The notes beneath the pieces are model-generated. The model worked only from the letters and a program-made list of their open reading frames with translations, was not told the origin of the DNA and did not search any database. The position numbers were made by a program, and so were the translations under genes. A DNA stretch of 64,000 nucleotides from Chryseobacterium echinoideorum (GTDB lineage Bacteria; Bacteroidota; Bacteroidia; Flavobacteriales; Weeksellaceae): positions 1 to 64,000 of the forward strand of contig NZ_VKNW01000005.1 in NCBI RefSeq assembly GCF_007474535.1. The letters are read 5' to 3'. Numbering within the stretch: the stretch's first letter is position 1; each line of letters opens with the position of its first letter. Shown one piece after another: positions 26,309-34,960 of the stretch.

Positions 26309-27955
26309 ATGAAGATCATTTCCTTTGCTGCAATACTTAGTTCAAGCCTATATTTTGGTCAGTTATTTAATCATAATACATCCTTTACCCGATCAGATAC
26401 TTTAAAAGGCTCCAATACCGAATACCGAGATTTTTGGGATGTTAAAAAATATGAACTTTCTGTAGAACCAGATTTTGAACAGAAAAGCATCTCAGGAAAT
26501 AACAAAATCAGCTTTGAAATTATTAATGATGTCTTAAATCCCGTATTTCAGATTGATCTTCAACAACCTATGAAAGCCACTAAAGTATTGTGCAGTTTCC
26601 CAACTGTTGATGGTTTTAAAAGACAGGGAGATTTTATATTTATTTCAGCAAAGAAAAACTTTAAAAAAGGAGAAAGATTTACAATTGATATACACTATTC
26701 CGGTCAGCCCACTATCGCCAAAAATGCACCATGGGATGGCGGATGGGTTTTCACTAAGGACGAAAAAGGAAATCCCTGGATGAGTGTTGCCGATGAAGGG
26801 ATTGGTGCCTCTGTATGGCTTCCGGTAAAAGATAGCTGGAGTGACGAGCCTGATGAAGGAATAATTATGAATATCATCACACCAATAGGATTGGTAGGTA
26901 TCGGAAACGGTAGATTAATTGATGAAAAAGTAAAAATGGGAAACTCTATCGGAGACAACAGAACGGTATGGACATGGGAAGTGAAAAATCCTATCAATGC
27001 TTATTCTATCATTCCAAACATTGGTAAATATGTAAATTTTAAAGATTCTTATCAAGGCGAAAAAGGAAAACTTGATCTGGATTACTGGGTGATAGATTAT
27101 AATTTAGAAAAAGCTAAAAAACAGTTTCAGCAAGTAAAACCTATGCTTCAGTCTTTTGAGCATTGGTTCGGACCTTATCCGTTTTACGAAGATTCTTATA
27201 AACTGGTGGATTCGCCTTACCTTGGAATGGAACACCAGAGTAATATTGCCTACGGAAATGGGTACAAAAATGGGTATTTAGGAACTGATCTTTCCGGTAC
27301 AGGAGTCGGGCTAAACTGGGATTACATCATTATCCACGAAAGCGGACACGAGTGGTTTGCCAATAATATCACGGCAAAAGACAAAGCCGATATGTGGATT
27401 CACGAAGGATTTACCATGTATTCTGAAGTATTGTTTACCGAAAGTTATATGGATAAAAAATCAGCAGAAATTTATGCGCAGGGAATTCAGAATAATATAG
27501 AAAACGATATTCCGATTATCGGAAAGTATGGCGTAAATAATGAAGGCAGCGGCGATATGTACCCTAAAGGTGCAAGCCTGGTGCATACCATCAGACAGAT
27601 AATTAATAATGACGAAAAATTCCGTCAGATTTTGAGAGGTATCAATAAAGATTTCTATCATCAGACTGTTACTACACAGCAAATTGAAAATTATATTTCA
27701 AAGAAAGCTGGAATTGATTTTTCGACTGTTTTTGATCAATATCTCAGAACAACAAAAGTTCCCATTTTGGAATATTCTCAAAAAGGAAATCAACTCAAAT
27801 TTCGGTATAATAATACTGTAAAGAACCTAAAACTTCCCCTAAAAATTGGTGACCAGACCATTTCTCCTACTGAAGAATGGCAGAATATAAAGCTTCCCGA
27901 TACAAAACCGGTGCAGTTTAACAGGAATTATTATATCAGATATAAAAAAGTTTAA
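26309..27955 (+). CDS. M1-family metallopeptidase
   Basis: Exported zinc aminopeptidase-like protein of 548 residues with a short signal peptide (KIISFAAILSSSLYFG). The N-terminal beta domain (about 40-240) is followed by the catalytic domain: substrate motif GMEHQSN (about 309, equivalent of GAMEN), zinc motif HESGHEW (about 342-348) and the third ligand Glu in MWIHEGFTMYSE (about 365). Length is shorter than aminopeptidase N (about 870) because the C-terminal helical domain is missing, as in other bacterial short M1 proteins. It probably trims peptides in the periplasm. The lipoprotein gene follows after 9 bases, so they are likely cotranscribed. Confidence 0.92.
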   Translation: MKIISFAAILSSSLYFGQLFNHNTSFTRSDTLKGSNTEYRDFWDVKKYELSVEPDFEQKSISGNNKISFEIINDVLNPVFQIDLQQPMKATKVLCSFPTVDGFKRQGDFIFISAKKNFKKGERFTIDIHYSGQPTIAKNAPWDGGWVFTKDEKGNPWMSVADEGIGASVWLPVKDSWSDEPDEGIIMNIITPIGLVGIGNGRLIDEKVKMGNSIGDNRTVWTWEVKNPINAYSIIPNIGKYVNFKDSYQGEKGKLDLDYWVIDYNLEKAKKQFQQVKPMLQSFEHWFGPYPFYEDSYKLVDSPYLGMEHQSNIAYGNGYKNGYLGTDLSGTGVGLNWDYIIIHESGHEWFANNITAKDKADMWIHEGFTMYSEVLFTESYMDKKSAEIYAQGIQNNIENDIPIIGKYGVNNEGSGDMYPKGASLVHTIRQIINNDEKFRQILRGINKDFYHQTVTTQQIENYISKKAGIDFSTVFDQYLRTTKVPILEYSQKGNQLKFRYNNTVKNLKLPLKIGDQTISPTEEWQNIKLPDTKPVQFNRNYYIRYKKV

Positions 27956-27964
27956 TTAATACAT

Positions 27965-28516
27965 ATGAAAAAAAAATTGTTATTAATTCTTATTTTGAAT
28001 CTATTTTTCAGTTGTAATGCACAAAACAAACATGAGAAAAGAAATACAAAAATCAACGAAAGTTACTTATTAAGCCGTAAACAATTTCAAGGTAAATTAG
28101 ATTCCGTACAGTTAAAGCAAATCAGAACTTTAATTACCAATGAATTAAAAGTAGAAATCGAAGAAGATAAATCAATATTTATCAATTATTTTCAATACGC
28201 AAAAAACTGTAGCGAATACAGTCTGAAAGAAAAATACGCCAACCAATTGATAGATAATTATATTAAGTTATCATCAAAAATAAGTACAACTCATCATGCT
28301 GTTGATTTTTTTGTTTTCACAAACGATGCAGTGAATAAAGAGAGATTTGAAAAAAGAGAAAATTACATAAAAGATTCCGGTTTCTTTGCTCAAACCATAT
28401 TTACATTGCAGGAAAATTGCAGAGCATTTTTTCTATTAAAGCCCAATGGTGAATTTTTGAAACACTACGGTTCAGATTATTTCATTGAAGTAGAAAATTT
28501 TTTGAAGAAAAAATAA
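27965..28516 (+). CDS. Lipoprotein of unknown function
   Basis: Protein of 183 residues with a lipoprotein signal (KKKLLLILILNLFFSC, lipobox Cys about 17). The mature part is Lys/Glu-rich, mostly helical in appearance (SYLLSRKQFQGKLDSVQLKQI) and contains CSEYSLKEKY in the middle and ENCRAFFLLKPNG near the end. I do not recognise a domain. It sits 9 bases after the M1 peptidase and 66 bases before the M61 peptidase, so an accessory role with either is possible but not shown. Confidence 0.72.
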   Translation: MKKKLLLILILNLFFSCNAQNKHEKRNTKINESYLLSRKQFQGKLDSVQLKQIRTLITNELKVEIEEDKSIFINYFQYAKNCSEYSLKEKYANQLIDNYIKLSSKISTTHHAVDFFVFTNDAVNKERFEKRENYIKDSGFFAQTIFTLQENCRAFFLLKPNGEFLKHYGSDYFIEVENFLKKK

Positions 28517-28582
28517 TCACTTTAAAGATATTCTGTAACAAATTCAATTTACAGTCAACTACTTATCTATAATTAATGTAAT

Positions 28583-30439
28583 ATGAAAAAAATAGCAATA
28601 AGTTTAGGATTACTGGGTGCTTTCTTTTCTAATGCACAGTCAATTAAAACCAATATTGATCTGGTGAATATAAAAGATGATAAAGTAGCAGTAGCCATGG
28701 AGTTTCCGAAAATGAAATCGGGAGATGTAAAGTTTCATTTTCCAAAAACCGTTCCCGGAACCTATTCGGTAGATGATTACGGAAGATTTGTAGAAGGAAT
28801 AAAATTTTTTGACAATAAAGGAAAAGAGCTGGCTTTTACTAAGGTAAATGACAATACGTACTCACTAAAAAATGCACAGTATTTAAGCAAAATAACCTAT
28901 TTGGTAAATGACAGTTTTGATGAAGAGCAAGACACGTCTAAGCACAAAGCCGTCTTTTCCCCATCCGGAACCAATATTGAAGAAGGTAAAGTATATCTCA
29001 TCAATACTCATGGTTTTGTAGGATATATTGAAAATATGCAGGATGTTCCTTATCAGCTGATTATCAAAAAACCAACTGATTTCTACGGAACTACGGCTTT
29101 GGTAGACCAGGATCAATCCGAAGCGACAGATACTTTCACACTGGCAAATTATGCTAAACTTACCGATTCTCCGCTGATGTATTCCAAACCCGATTACATT
29201 ACCTTCAATGCAGGAGGAATGGATCTGGTTTTAGGCGTTTATTCCCCAACCGGAAAATATAAAGCTGAAGATTTTAAAGAAAATTTAGAAAAAATGGTTG
29301 TCGCCCAGAAAAAATTTCTGGGTGATATGAATACCAATAAAAAATACGCCATCATGCTTTATCTGGGCGGATTAACCGGTCCGCAGATTAAAGGATTCGG
29401 AGCGTTGGAACATCATGAGTCAACCAGCGTTGTGCTTCATGAGATGATGCCGAAAGAAGCAATAGACGAAGCAATCGTAGATGTGGTTTCCCACGAGTTT
29501 TTCCATACGGTAAATCCTCTGAAAACGCATTCTGAAGAAATTCATTACTTTGATTATGCCAACCCGAAAATGTCTCAACATCTTTGGATGTACGAAGGCG
29601 GAACTGAATATTTTGCCAATTTATTTCAGATCCAGGAAGGTTTGATTACCAAAGAGCAGTTCTTGCAGAGAATCAGCGATAAAATTAAAAATTCCAAAAA
29701 TTATAACGACACGATGCCTTTCACGGTGATGAGCAAAAATATTCTTTTGGATGAATATAAAGACCAGTACAGAAATGTCTATGAAAAAGGAACGCTTCTT
29801 ACCATGTGTCTGGATATTGAGCTGAGAAAATTATCGAACGGAGAAATGGGTTACCGTGATATGATCAGAAAGCTCTCGCAAAGGTTCGGAGAAAACAAGC
29901 CATTTAAAGATGATAAGCTGATTGATGAACTGGTTTCTATCACAGGCTATCCGCAGGTAAAAGACTTTTACAACAAATACATTGCAGGAAGCCAGCCTAC
30001 TCCGTATGCAGAATATCTGAATATGGTGGGTGTCGAAATTAAAAAACAGGAAACACCGCCGATGTTCTGGTTTATTAAAAATCCTGAGCAAACCGGTTAT
30101 GATGAGAAAAACAACACCTTTGTTTTTGATGAAAGCTCCGCACTTTCCGCTTTCTCAAAAAGCATCGGATTCAAGATCACCGATGAAGTGGTTGCTTTGG
30201 ACGGAAAGACAGTGAATGTACAGAATATTCAGGAATTTATCGGCTATGCACAATCTATCAAGGACGGACAAAACGTTACCGTAACTGTTCTTCGCAAAAA
30301 TGGAGGTAAAACCGATAAAATTGACCTGAAAGGAAAAGCTGTTCTCGAAAAAACAGTCTTAGAAACACTTGAATTTAAACCTAATCCCACTGCTTCCGAG
30401 CAAAAACTGCAAAATCAGTGGCTGACCGGAAAAAAATAA
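28583..30439 (+). CDS. M61-family glycyl aminopeptidase-like protein with PDZ domain
   Basis: Exported protein of 618 residues (signal KKIAISLGLLGAFFSNA, then Q). The M61 N-terminal beta domain (about 20-200) is followed by the thermolysin-like catalytic domain, with the zinc motif HEFFHTVNPLK (about 303-313) and a downstream Glu in WMYEGGTEYFANL (about 335). A C-terminal PDZ domain covers about 500-590 (GFKITDEVVALDGKTV). Family members cleave N-terminal Gly or Ala; many in Bacteroidota are uncharacterised. A rho-independent terminator with a good T-run follows. Together with the preceding M1 gene it makes a small peptide-degrading group. Confidence 0.92.
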   Translation: MKKIAISLGLLGAFFSNAQSIKTNIDLVNIKDDKVAVAMEFPKMKSGDVKFHFPKTVPGTYSVDDYGRFVEGIKFFDNKGKELAFTKVNDNTYSLKNAQYLSKITYLVNDSFDEEQDTSKHKAVFSPSGTNIEEGKVYLINTHGFVGYIENMQDVPYQLIIKKPTDFYGTTALVDQDQSEATDTFTLANYAKLTDSPLMYSKPDYITFNAGGMDLVLGVYSPTGKYKAEDFKENLEKMVVAQKKFLGDMNTNKKYAIMLYLGGLTGPQIKGFGALEHHESTSVVLHEMMPKEAIDEAIVDVVSHEFFHTVNPLKTHSEEIHYFDYANPKMSQHLWMYEGGTEYFANLFQIQEGLITKEQFLQRISDKIKNSKNYNDTMPFTVMSKNILLDEYKDQYRNVYEKGTLLTMCLDIELRKLSNGEMGYRDMIRKLSQRFGENKPFKDDKLIDELVSITGYPQVKDFYNKYIAGSQPTPYAEYLNMVGVEIKKQETPPMFWFIKNPEQTGYDEKNNTFVFDESSALSAFSKSIGFKITDEVVALDGKTVNVQNIQEFIGYAQSIKDGQNVTVTVLRKNGGKTDKIDLKGKAVLEKTVLETLEFKPNPTASEQKLQNQWLTGKK

Positions 30440-30442
30440 ACT

Positions 30443-30481
30443 AAAAAAAGGCTGTTCAATTTTTTTTGGACAGCCTTTTTA
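30443..30481 (+). terminator. Terminator of the M61 gene
   Basis: AAAAAGGCTGT and ACAGCCTTTTT form an 11-bp stem with a long T-rich loop, followed by ATTTATG. A very similar hairpin occurs at 31231-31258. Confidence 0.85.
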
Positions 30482-30565
30482 TTTATGATTTTTTATTGTT
30501 TTCTTATGTCCGAATTGTTTGCTGCTATTTTACTGTAAACAAAAGTTTTACATTGTTAAGTGTGA

Positions 30566-30622
30566 GAATTCCCCTCCTCCGGAGGGGTGGCGAAAATTCG
30601 TGAGAATTTTTGACGGGGTGGT
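30566..30622 (+). repeat. REP-like repeat, left copy
   Basis: Starts with a perfect hairpin CCCCTCC-TCC-GGAGGGG (30571-30587), continues TGGC, a second small hairpin (AAAATTC-GTGA-GAATTTT), and ends GACGGGGTGGTT. The reverse complement of the same unit lies at 31153-31206, and the two bracket the broken DUF559 gene with the GGAGGGG hairpins facing outwards. Confidence 0.85.
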
Positions 30623-30677
30623 TTCATAATTATCTATTTTCAAAAAAGTTCTTAAATTAGTTTAAACTTAAATACAA

Positions 30678-31097
30678 ATGTCAGAAAAACAGATATTCAT
30701 CCAAATAGATGGTGTCATTATCTCCCGTAATTTCATCGAAAATCTATCTTATAATCGTCTCCCAAAACCTTTAGCAAAAGAAAAAAAATTAGGTGTTTTT
30801 TCAGAAGTTTTATTTTGGAAACAGGTTCGAGAAATAAAAGTTTTCACCATATTGATTTTGACAGACAAAGAATTATCGGTAATTATATTGTTGATTTTTT
30901 ATGTGAAAGCATTAAGTTTGGTTATTGAAATTGATGGAATCAGTCCAGATTTTAAACAGGAATATGATCTACAGAAAACAAAGTTTCTTGAAAGTCTGGA
31001 TCTGAAAATTTTCAGAATTATCAATTTTGATATGAAGCACAATCTCTCTGTAGCAATGAAAAATCTTGAAAATTTTATCATTAAAAATTATAGTTAA
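30678..31097 (+). pseudogene. DUF559 (Vsr-like) endonuclease gene with two compensating indels
   Basis: The open frame encodes 139 residues. Its ends match DUF559 proteins (start RNFIENLSYN, SEVLFWKQV; end LVIEIDG, KFLESLDLKIFRI, DMKHNLSVAMKNLE). The middle in this frame is nonsense (EIKVFTILILTDKELSVIILLIFYVKA, cited in part). The conserved core appears instead in another frame from 30830 to 30913: RNKSFHHIDFDRQR followed by IIGNYIVDFLCESI. So a one-base loss near 30830 and a one-base gain near 30914 cancel out, leaving 28 codons out of frame and removing the conserved FDRQ and IVDF residues, which probably include catalytic acids. Without the indels it would be a PD-(D/E)XK-like nuclease related to very-short-patch-repair enzymes. 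It stands alone inside inverted REP-like repeats, which suggests a mobile unit. Confidence 0.8.
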
Positions 31098-31152
31098 GCT
31101 TTTCCAACTAAAAGGTTGATGAAGAAAAACGAGGTGTTCTGTCATTGGAAAT

Positions 31153-31206
31153 AACCACCCCGTCAAAAACTTTAAATTTTTGCCACCCCTCCAAAGGAGG
31201 GGAATC
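31153..31206 (-). repeat. REP-like repeat, right copy (inverted)
   Basis: Reverse-complement partner of the unit at 30566-30622: AACCACCCCGTC at the inner end and the hairpin CCCCTCC-AAA-GGAGGGG (31186-31202) at the outer end. The stem is conserved while the loop differs (AAA against TCC), which suggests the hairpin shape itself is maintained. Confidence 0.85.
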
Positions 31207-31229
31207 TTTACTCGAATAAACGATAAAAT

Positions 31230-31262
31230 AAAAGGCTGCCAAAAAGTTTGGACAGCCTCTTT
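31230..31262 (-). terminator. Terminator of the blaI-M56-GLPGLI operon
   Basis: On the minus strand AGGCTGTCC pairs with GGCAGCCT (one mismatch), followed by TTTATTTTATCG. It lies 16 bases after the last gene of the operon. Confidence 0.75.
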
Positions 31263-31277
31263 CTTACTACTTCAAAA

Positions 31278-32174
31278 TTAATGATACAAATCCGGTTCTA
31301 TAGGATTATTATTCTTTTTAAAACCTTCTTTTGCTTTTTTTTCTATTTCTCTGAAAACTTGGTTAGGATCTGAAATCTCACGTCCATCTGCAGATTTTGT
31401 TTTAAACGTAATTTTATTGGTATCGGTATTTTTCATCATCATTTCACGCATATTTTTAGCGGGATCGTTTATATATGCCTTCCAGACTTTTTTGAATTGC
31501 TTTTCAGTCGTTTCTATTTCCTTTCCACCTATTCCGAAAATCTGAATTCCCTGCGGAAGCTGTGACTCTTCGCTGTTTACTATATGAATGGTTTTATTTC
31601 CTACCAAAGTCATAGAATGTGATCCTGTTGTATCTTCTATTTTCACAATTAAACCTGGAAGTCCGTAAAATTTATAAGGACCATCCTGAAAGGGAAGATC
31701 GGTAGAAAACCATGCCGTCCATTCTCTTCCTCCAAATTTTGTTGTAGCTTTCTGAGCATTATACTCTCCTACTTTCTGCTTTTCCGGAAGTATTTTCCAT
31801 TCGGGTTTTTGATCTTCTTCAATTTTATAACTGTCTGTTGATACTTTCAAAAAAAGAAATGTTTTCAATTCAGGATAGGTTTTGGTCACTTTATAGCCCA
31901 CCTGTCCCGGTTTTTCGGTGCGGTTGATGGTAAAATTTGTTGAACCTGATTTTATCTGTTTTTCCAAATTGGCTTTTGCTGTGGAATCTGAGATAAATTT
32001 GTCCTGGCTGTAATAGCTTGACCCTTCTTTATCAATATCCAGAAGCATCATTTCTGTTTTTACATCGTCTCTATTGGTAGAATCCGGAATAAATTTATAT
32101 TCATAGAAAAAACGGTTTTGAGCAAAACTGAAAAATCCAAGTAAAATCATTAAAGCTAAAGGTATCTTTTTCAT
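31278..32174 (-). CDS. GLPGLI-family protein (second copy)
   Basis: Exported protein of 298 residues (signal KKIPLALMILLGFFSFA, then Q). It carries the family signature YGLPGLIVKIED (about 171-182), preceded by WTAWFSTDLPFQDGPYKF, the typical context. GLPGLI proteins are widespread in Bacteroidota, secreted or periplasmic, and of unknown function. It is a tandem paralogue of the upstream gene: both share KFIPDSTN-type starts, KTEMM, a W-FST/TE-x-P-QDGPYKF block and a basic tail with KKNNN. The ATG overlaps the upstream stop by one base (TAATG), so the two are translationally coupled in the blaI operon. Confidence 0.9.
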   Translation of the reverse strand: MKKIPLALMILLGFFSFAQNRFFYEYKFIPDSTNRDDVKTEMMLLDIDKEGSSYYSQDKFISDSTAKANLEKQIKSGSTNFTINRTEKPGQVGYKVTKTYPELKTFLFLKVSTDSYKIEEDQKPEWKILPEKQKVGEYNAQKATTKFGGREWTAWFSTDLPFQDGPYKFYGLPGLIVKIEDTTGSHSMTLVGNKTIHIVNSEESQLPQGIQIFGIGGKEIETTEKQFKKVWKAYINDPAKNMREMMMKNTDTNKITFKTKSADGREISDPNQVFREIEKKAKEGFKKNNNPIEPDLYH

Positions 32175-33007
32175 TATTGTATGGTATTAAGCTCTATTCT
32201 GTTATTGTTTTTTTTGATATTAGATTTCTGACGCTTCTCCTGTTCTTTCATATTATTGTTTGGGTCGTCAATCATTTTCATGGTGATTCCTCCGGACTGA
32301 AGAATTTTTAATCCTTTTGTAGGATCATTTTCGTAATCCTTTACCACTTTGTCATATTGCTTTAAGTTAATAGCAATTTCCTTAGATGCAAAAACATTTT
32401 CAGGAACAGAATCAATATTTTTTATTCCTTTCAATGTGAAACTGTGAGATTTCGTCTGGTCTTCCAGTTTTACAATCAATCCCGGAAGACCGTGGAATTT
32501 GTAGGGACCGTCCTGAATGGGTATTTCCGTAGTAAACCATGCCATCCAGTGTCTTCCGGCAAAATCTGCTTCCGCTTTCTGAACATTCCATTCTCCGATT
32601 CTTTCATTTTCCGAAATGATTTTCCAGTTCATCGGTCTTCTATCTGCAATCTTGTATTTATCCATCAAAATCCTGTCATGTAAGAATACTTCATATTTTG
32701 GATATTGTTTGGAAACCGAGTATCTAACGAGACCTTTCCTTGAATCTGCTTTAATATTAATCACTCCTGTAGCTGCCAACTGCTTTTCCAAATCAATTCT
32801 GGAGATAGAATCGGAATGATAGACCGTATAGCTGTAAAATCTGGATCCTTCAGATGAAACGTCAAGATTCATCATTTCTGTCTTTACCTCGGAAACATTC
32901 GTAGAATCAGGAATAAATTGATATTCGTAGGTAAAGCGTTTATTTTGAGCATTACAAAACAGGACTAAGAAGAATAAAATCGGGATGGTAAATAGTTTTT
33001 GTATCAT
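32174..33007 (-). CDS. GLPGLI-family protein (first copy)
   Basis: Exported protein of 277 residues (signal IQKLFTIPILFFLVLFCNA, then Q). The signature HGLPGLIVKLED is at about 174-185. It starts 6 bases after the M56 peptidase stop, so it is the third gene of a four-gene operon blaI-M56-GLPGLI-GLPGLI. Family function is unknown. Because BlaI/M56 pairs work as sensor and repressor, these proteins are probably the regulated output or help the sensor; that is inference. The Cys at about 18 is followed by NAQ, and signal peptidase I cleavage after NA looks more likely than lipid attachment. Confidence 0.9.
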   Translation of the reverse strand: MIQKLFTIPILFFLVLFCNAQNKRFTYEYQFIPDSTNVSEVKTEMMNLDVSSEGSRFYSYTVYHSDSISRIDLEKQLAATGVINIKADSRKGLVRYSVSKQYPKYEVFLHDRILMDKYKIADRRPMNWKIISENERIGEWNVQKAEADFAGRHWMAWFTTEIPIQDGPYKFHGLPGLIVKLEDQTKSHSFTLKGIKNIDSVPENVFASKEIAINLKQYDKVVKDYENDPTKGLKILQSGGITMKMIDDPNNNMKEQEKRQKSNIKKNNNRIELNTIQ

Positions 33008-33013
33008 TAAAAG

Positions 33014-34960
33014 TTATTTTGTTTCTATACGAATTTCATTTTTCCTCTCACCATTATTGTTCGATTTATTAATCTTAATTTTTGAAATATCTTTAGGACT
33101 TAAAGTGTCTACTTCACTTCTTGTAACCAGTTTTCCGTTGATATAGATTATGGCATCATCTTCAAAGTTGGATTTGAGAATTGTTGCTCTTTCTATTTCT
33201 TTATATTTTTTTGCAGAAGCAGCTAGTTTATCATTCTGGCTATCAAAACTGACGGAACTTGATGTAACTACAGTTTTAGGCGCATGAGCATCTACGGAGA
33301 ATATCCAAGGATTTCCCTGTAATTCTCTTTGCTGTTTTCTGATTTCTTGCAGTTTTTTCTCAGTTTCGGCTTTTTCCCTGATTAATTTTTCAAGTTTTCT
33401 TTTTTCTTTTTTAGTAAGCTCTTTTTTTGAAAAATTAGTTGTTGTGTTAAAAACTTTGTATCCTTTACCTATTTTTCTTAATTCTTCAGTATTTGGACCA
33501 AATATATCTTTTCCGTTGATATATAACTTATTAATGTTATCAAACTTTGATTTGAATTCAAGTGAATTAAATTTATCTTTTAATGCTTTAATCTTATCTT
33601 CACTTAAAGCCAAATCTTTAAATTCTTTAGAGTTAAACATTTTCTCCAAAGCCTCATCCATATTTTGTTCTAATACTTTGAGGCCTTCATCATTACTTTT
33701 ATCAAATGTTTTTACTCTGTTATCATTCAGTCTAAAAGTATAGTTTTTACCATTTGGAAGAATTTCTGAAAACTCTAAATCATTAAAAATTTTATCCCTG
33801 TCAGCAATCTTTTCCATTTCTTTGGAAAGATTTTTAAGTTCTTTAGCTTTTAATTCAAATTCATAGCTTTTCTCGCCTTTTTCTTTGGCAATTTTCTGAA
33901 GTTCTGCAGATTTCTCCTTTGATTTTTCGCTTAAAGTTTTCAGTTTCTCAGACTGTACTTTTAGTTTTTCGCTGGCTTTAGAGATTTTTTCCTGCTGTAG
34001 TTTTACAATTTGATCAATTTCAGTTTTGGGAGATACAGTATCTCTTTTAATCTCTGCAGCTGCTTTATCAATCTCGGTATTGGTTTCTATAATTTCTTTG
34101 TTTTTTGCGTTCACCATATAAGCAAAAGCAACGGTAAATAGCACTGGTAAGGCAAAAATTCTTCGCGCATACCCGAATTTTGTTTTAGGTTTCTGTAACA
34201 TTTTAAGTCTTTTTTTAAGGTTAGAACTAAGAAACGGACTTGTTGCTGGCAACTGTGTTCCGGAAAAGTGGCTTGTTAAAAGCATCTGCGCAAATGCTTT
34301 CGTGTCCGAATTTTTTACGGCTTTTTTATCAGCCATATATTCATGTATAAGATTAATTTCTTTTTTGATAATGTGGAAAAACGGATTGAACCAAAATACA
34401 GAAGTAATGATTTCGACAATGATTTTGTCAACAGAATGTTTCTGCTCAATATGAACCATTTCATGCTTCAGAATCTGTCTTCCGACATCAGAATTTAGCA
34501 TAATCGTATTTTTCCAAAAAAGATTTTTGAAATAAGAAAAAGGAGCCTCGGACAGATCGGTCTGATAGAAGTTTACTCCTTCAAAGGTTTCTTTTTTAAA
34601 CTGGGATTTCAGCTGTTGGATTCTAAAAATACCGTAGAGAAATTTCCCTAAAAAATAGAGAGAAACCACTCCCAAAGCTGAAAAAATAATTGTAAGATAA
34701 ATGTAGTCATTGTTTATAGTTTTTTCTTGGTTTGCATTTTGAAACTGACTGATCAGCAAAAACAGATTATTGCTTACTTCAATAGTAAAATCTTCTACTT
34801 TTATTAGAGGCAGTAAAATGGAAACGACCATTGCCGATAAAAGATAAAATCTGTTGTAATGATGAAATGTCCTGTCTTTTAAAGACAACTGATAATACAG
34901 AAACATTACACCGGAGCATAGAATTACTTTACCTAAATAAAAAAAGAAAGCTTCCATCAT
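33014..34960 (-). CDS. M56 (BlaR1/MecR1-type) membrane peptidase with coiled coil and plug-like C-terminus
   Basis: Protein of 648 residues. Membrane helices occur at about 6-25, 35-55, 90-112 and 268-285. The zinc motif HEMVH (about 164-168) and the downstream Glu of HEYMAD (about 206) face the cytoplasm as in BlaR1. After the last helix comes a long Lys/Glu-rich coiled coil (about 300-390 and 520-555), where BlaR1 would have a penicillin-binding domain. The end (about 600-648) resembles a shortened TonB-receptor plug: IIYINGKLVTRSEVDTLSPKD, then ISKIKI. So it does not sense beta-lactams in the known way. It overlaps the blaI stop by one base (TAATG). It is expected to cleave BlaI when triggered. 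Confidence 0.9.
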   Translation of the reverse strand: MMEAFFFYLGKVILCSGVMFLYYQLSLKDRTFHHYNRFYLLSAMVVSILLPLIKVEDFTIEVSNNLFLLISQFQNANQEKTINNDYIYLTIIFSALGVVSLYFLGKFLYGIFRIQQLKSQFKKETFEGVNFYQTDLSEAPFSYFKNLFWKNTIMLNSDVGRQILKHEMVHIEQKHSVDKIIVEIITSVFWFNPFFHIIKKEINLIHEYMADKKAVKNSDTKAFAQMLLTSHFSGTQLPATSPFLSSNLKKRLKMLQKPKTKFGYARRIFALPVLFTVAFAYMVNAKNKEIIETNTEIDKAAAEIKRDTVSPKTEIDQIVKLQQEKISKASEKLKVQSEKLKTLSEKSKEKSAELQKIAKEKGEKSYEFELKAKELKNLSKEMEKIADRDKIFNDLEFSEILPNGKNYTFRLNDNRVKTFDKSNDEGLKVLEQNMDEALEKMFNSKEFKDLALSEDKIKALKDKFNSLEFKSKFDNINKLYINGKDIFGPNTEELRKIGKGYKVFNTTTNFSKKELTKKEKRKLEKLIREKAETEKKLQEIRKQQRELQGNPWIFSVDAHAPKTVVTSSSVSFDSQNDKLAASAKKYKEIERATILKSNFEDDAIIYINGKLVTRSEVDTLSPKDISKIKINKSNNNGERKNEIRIETK

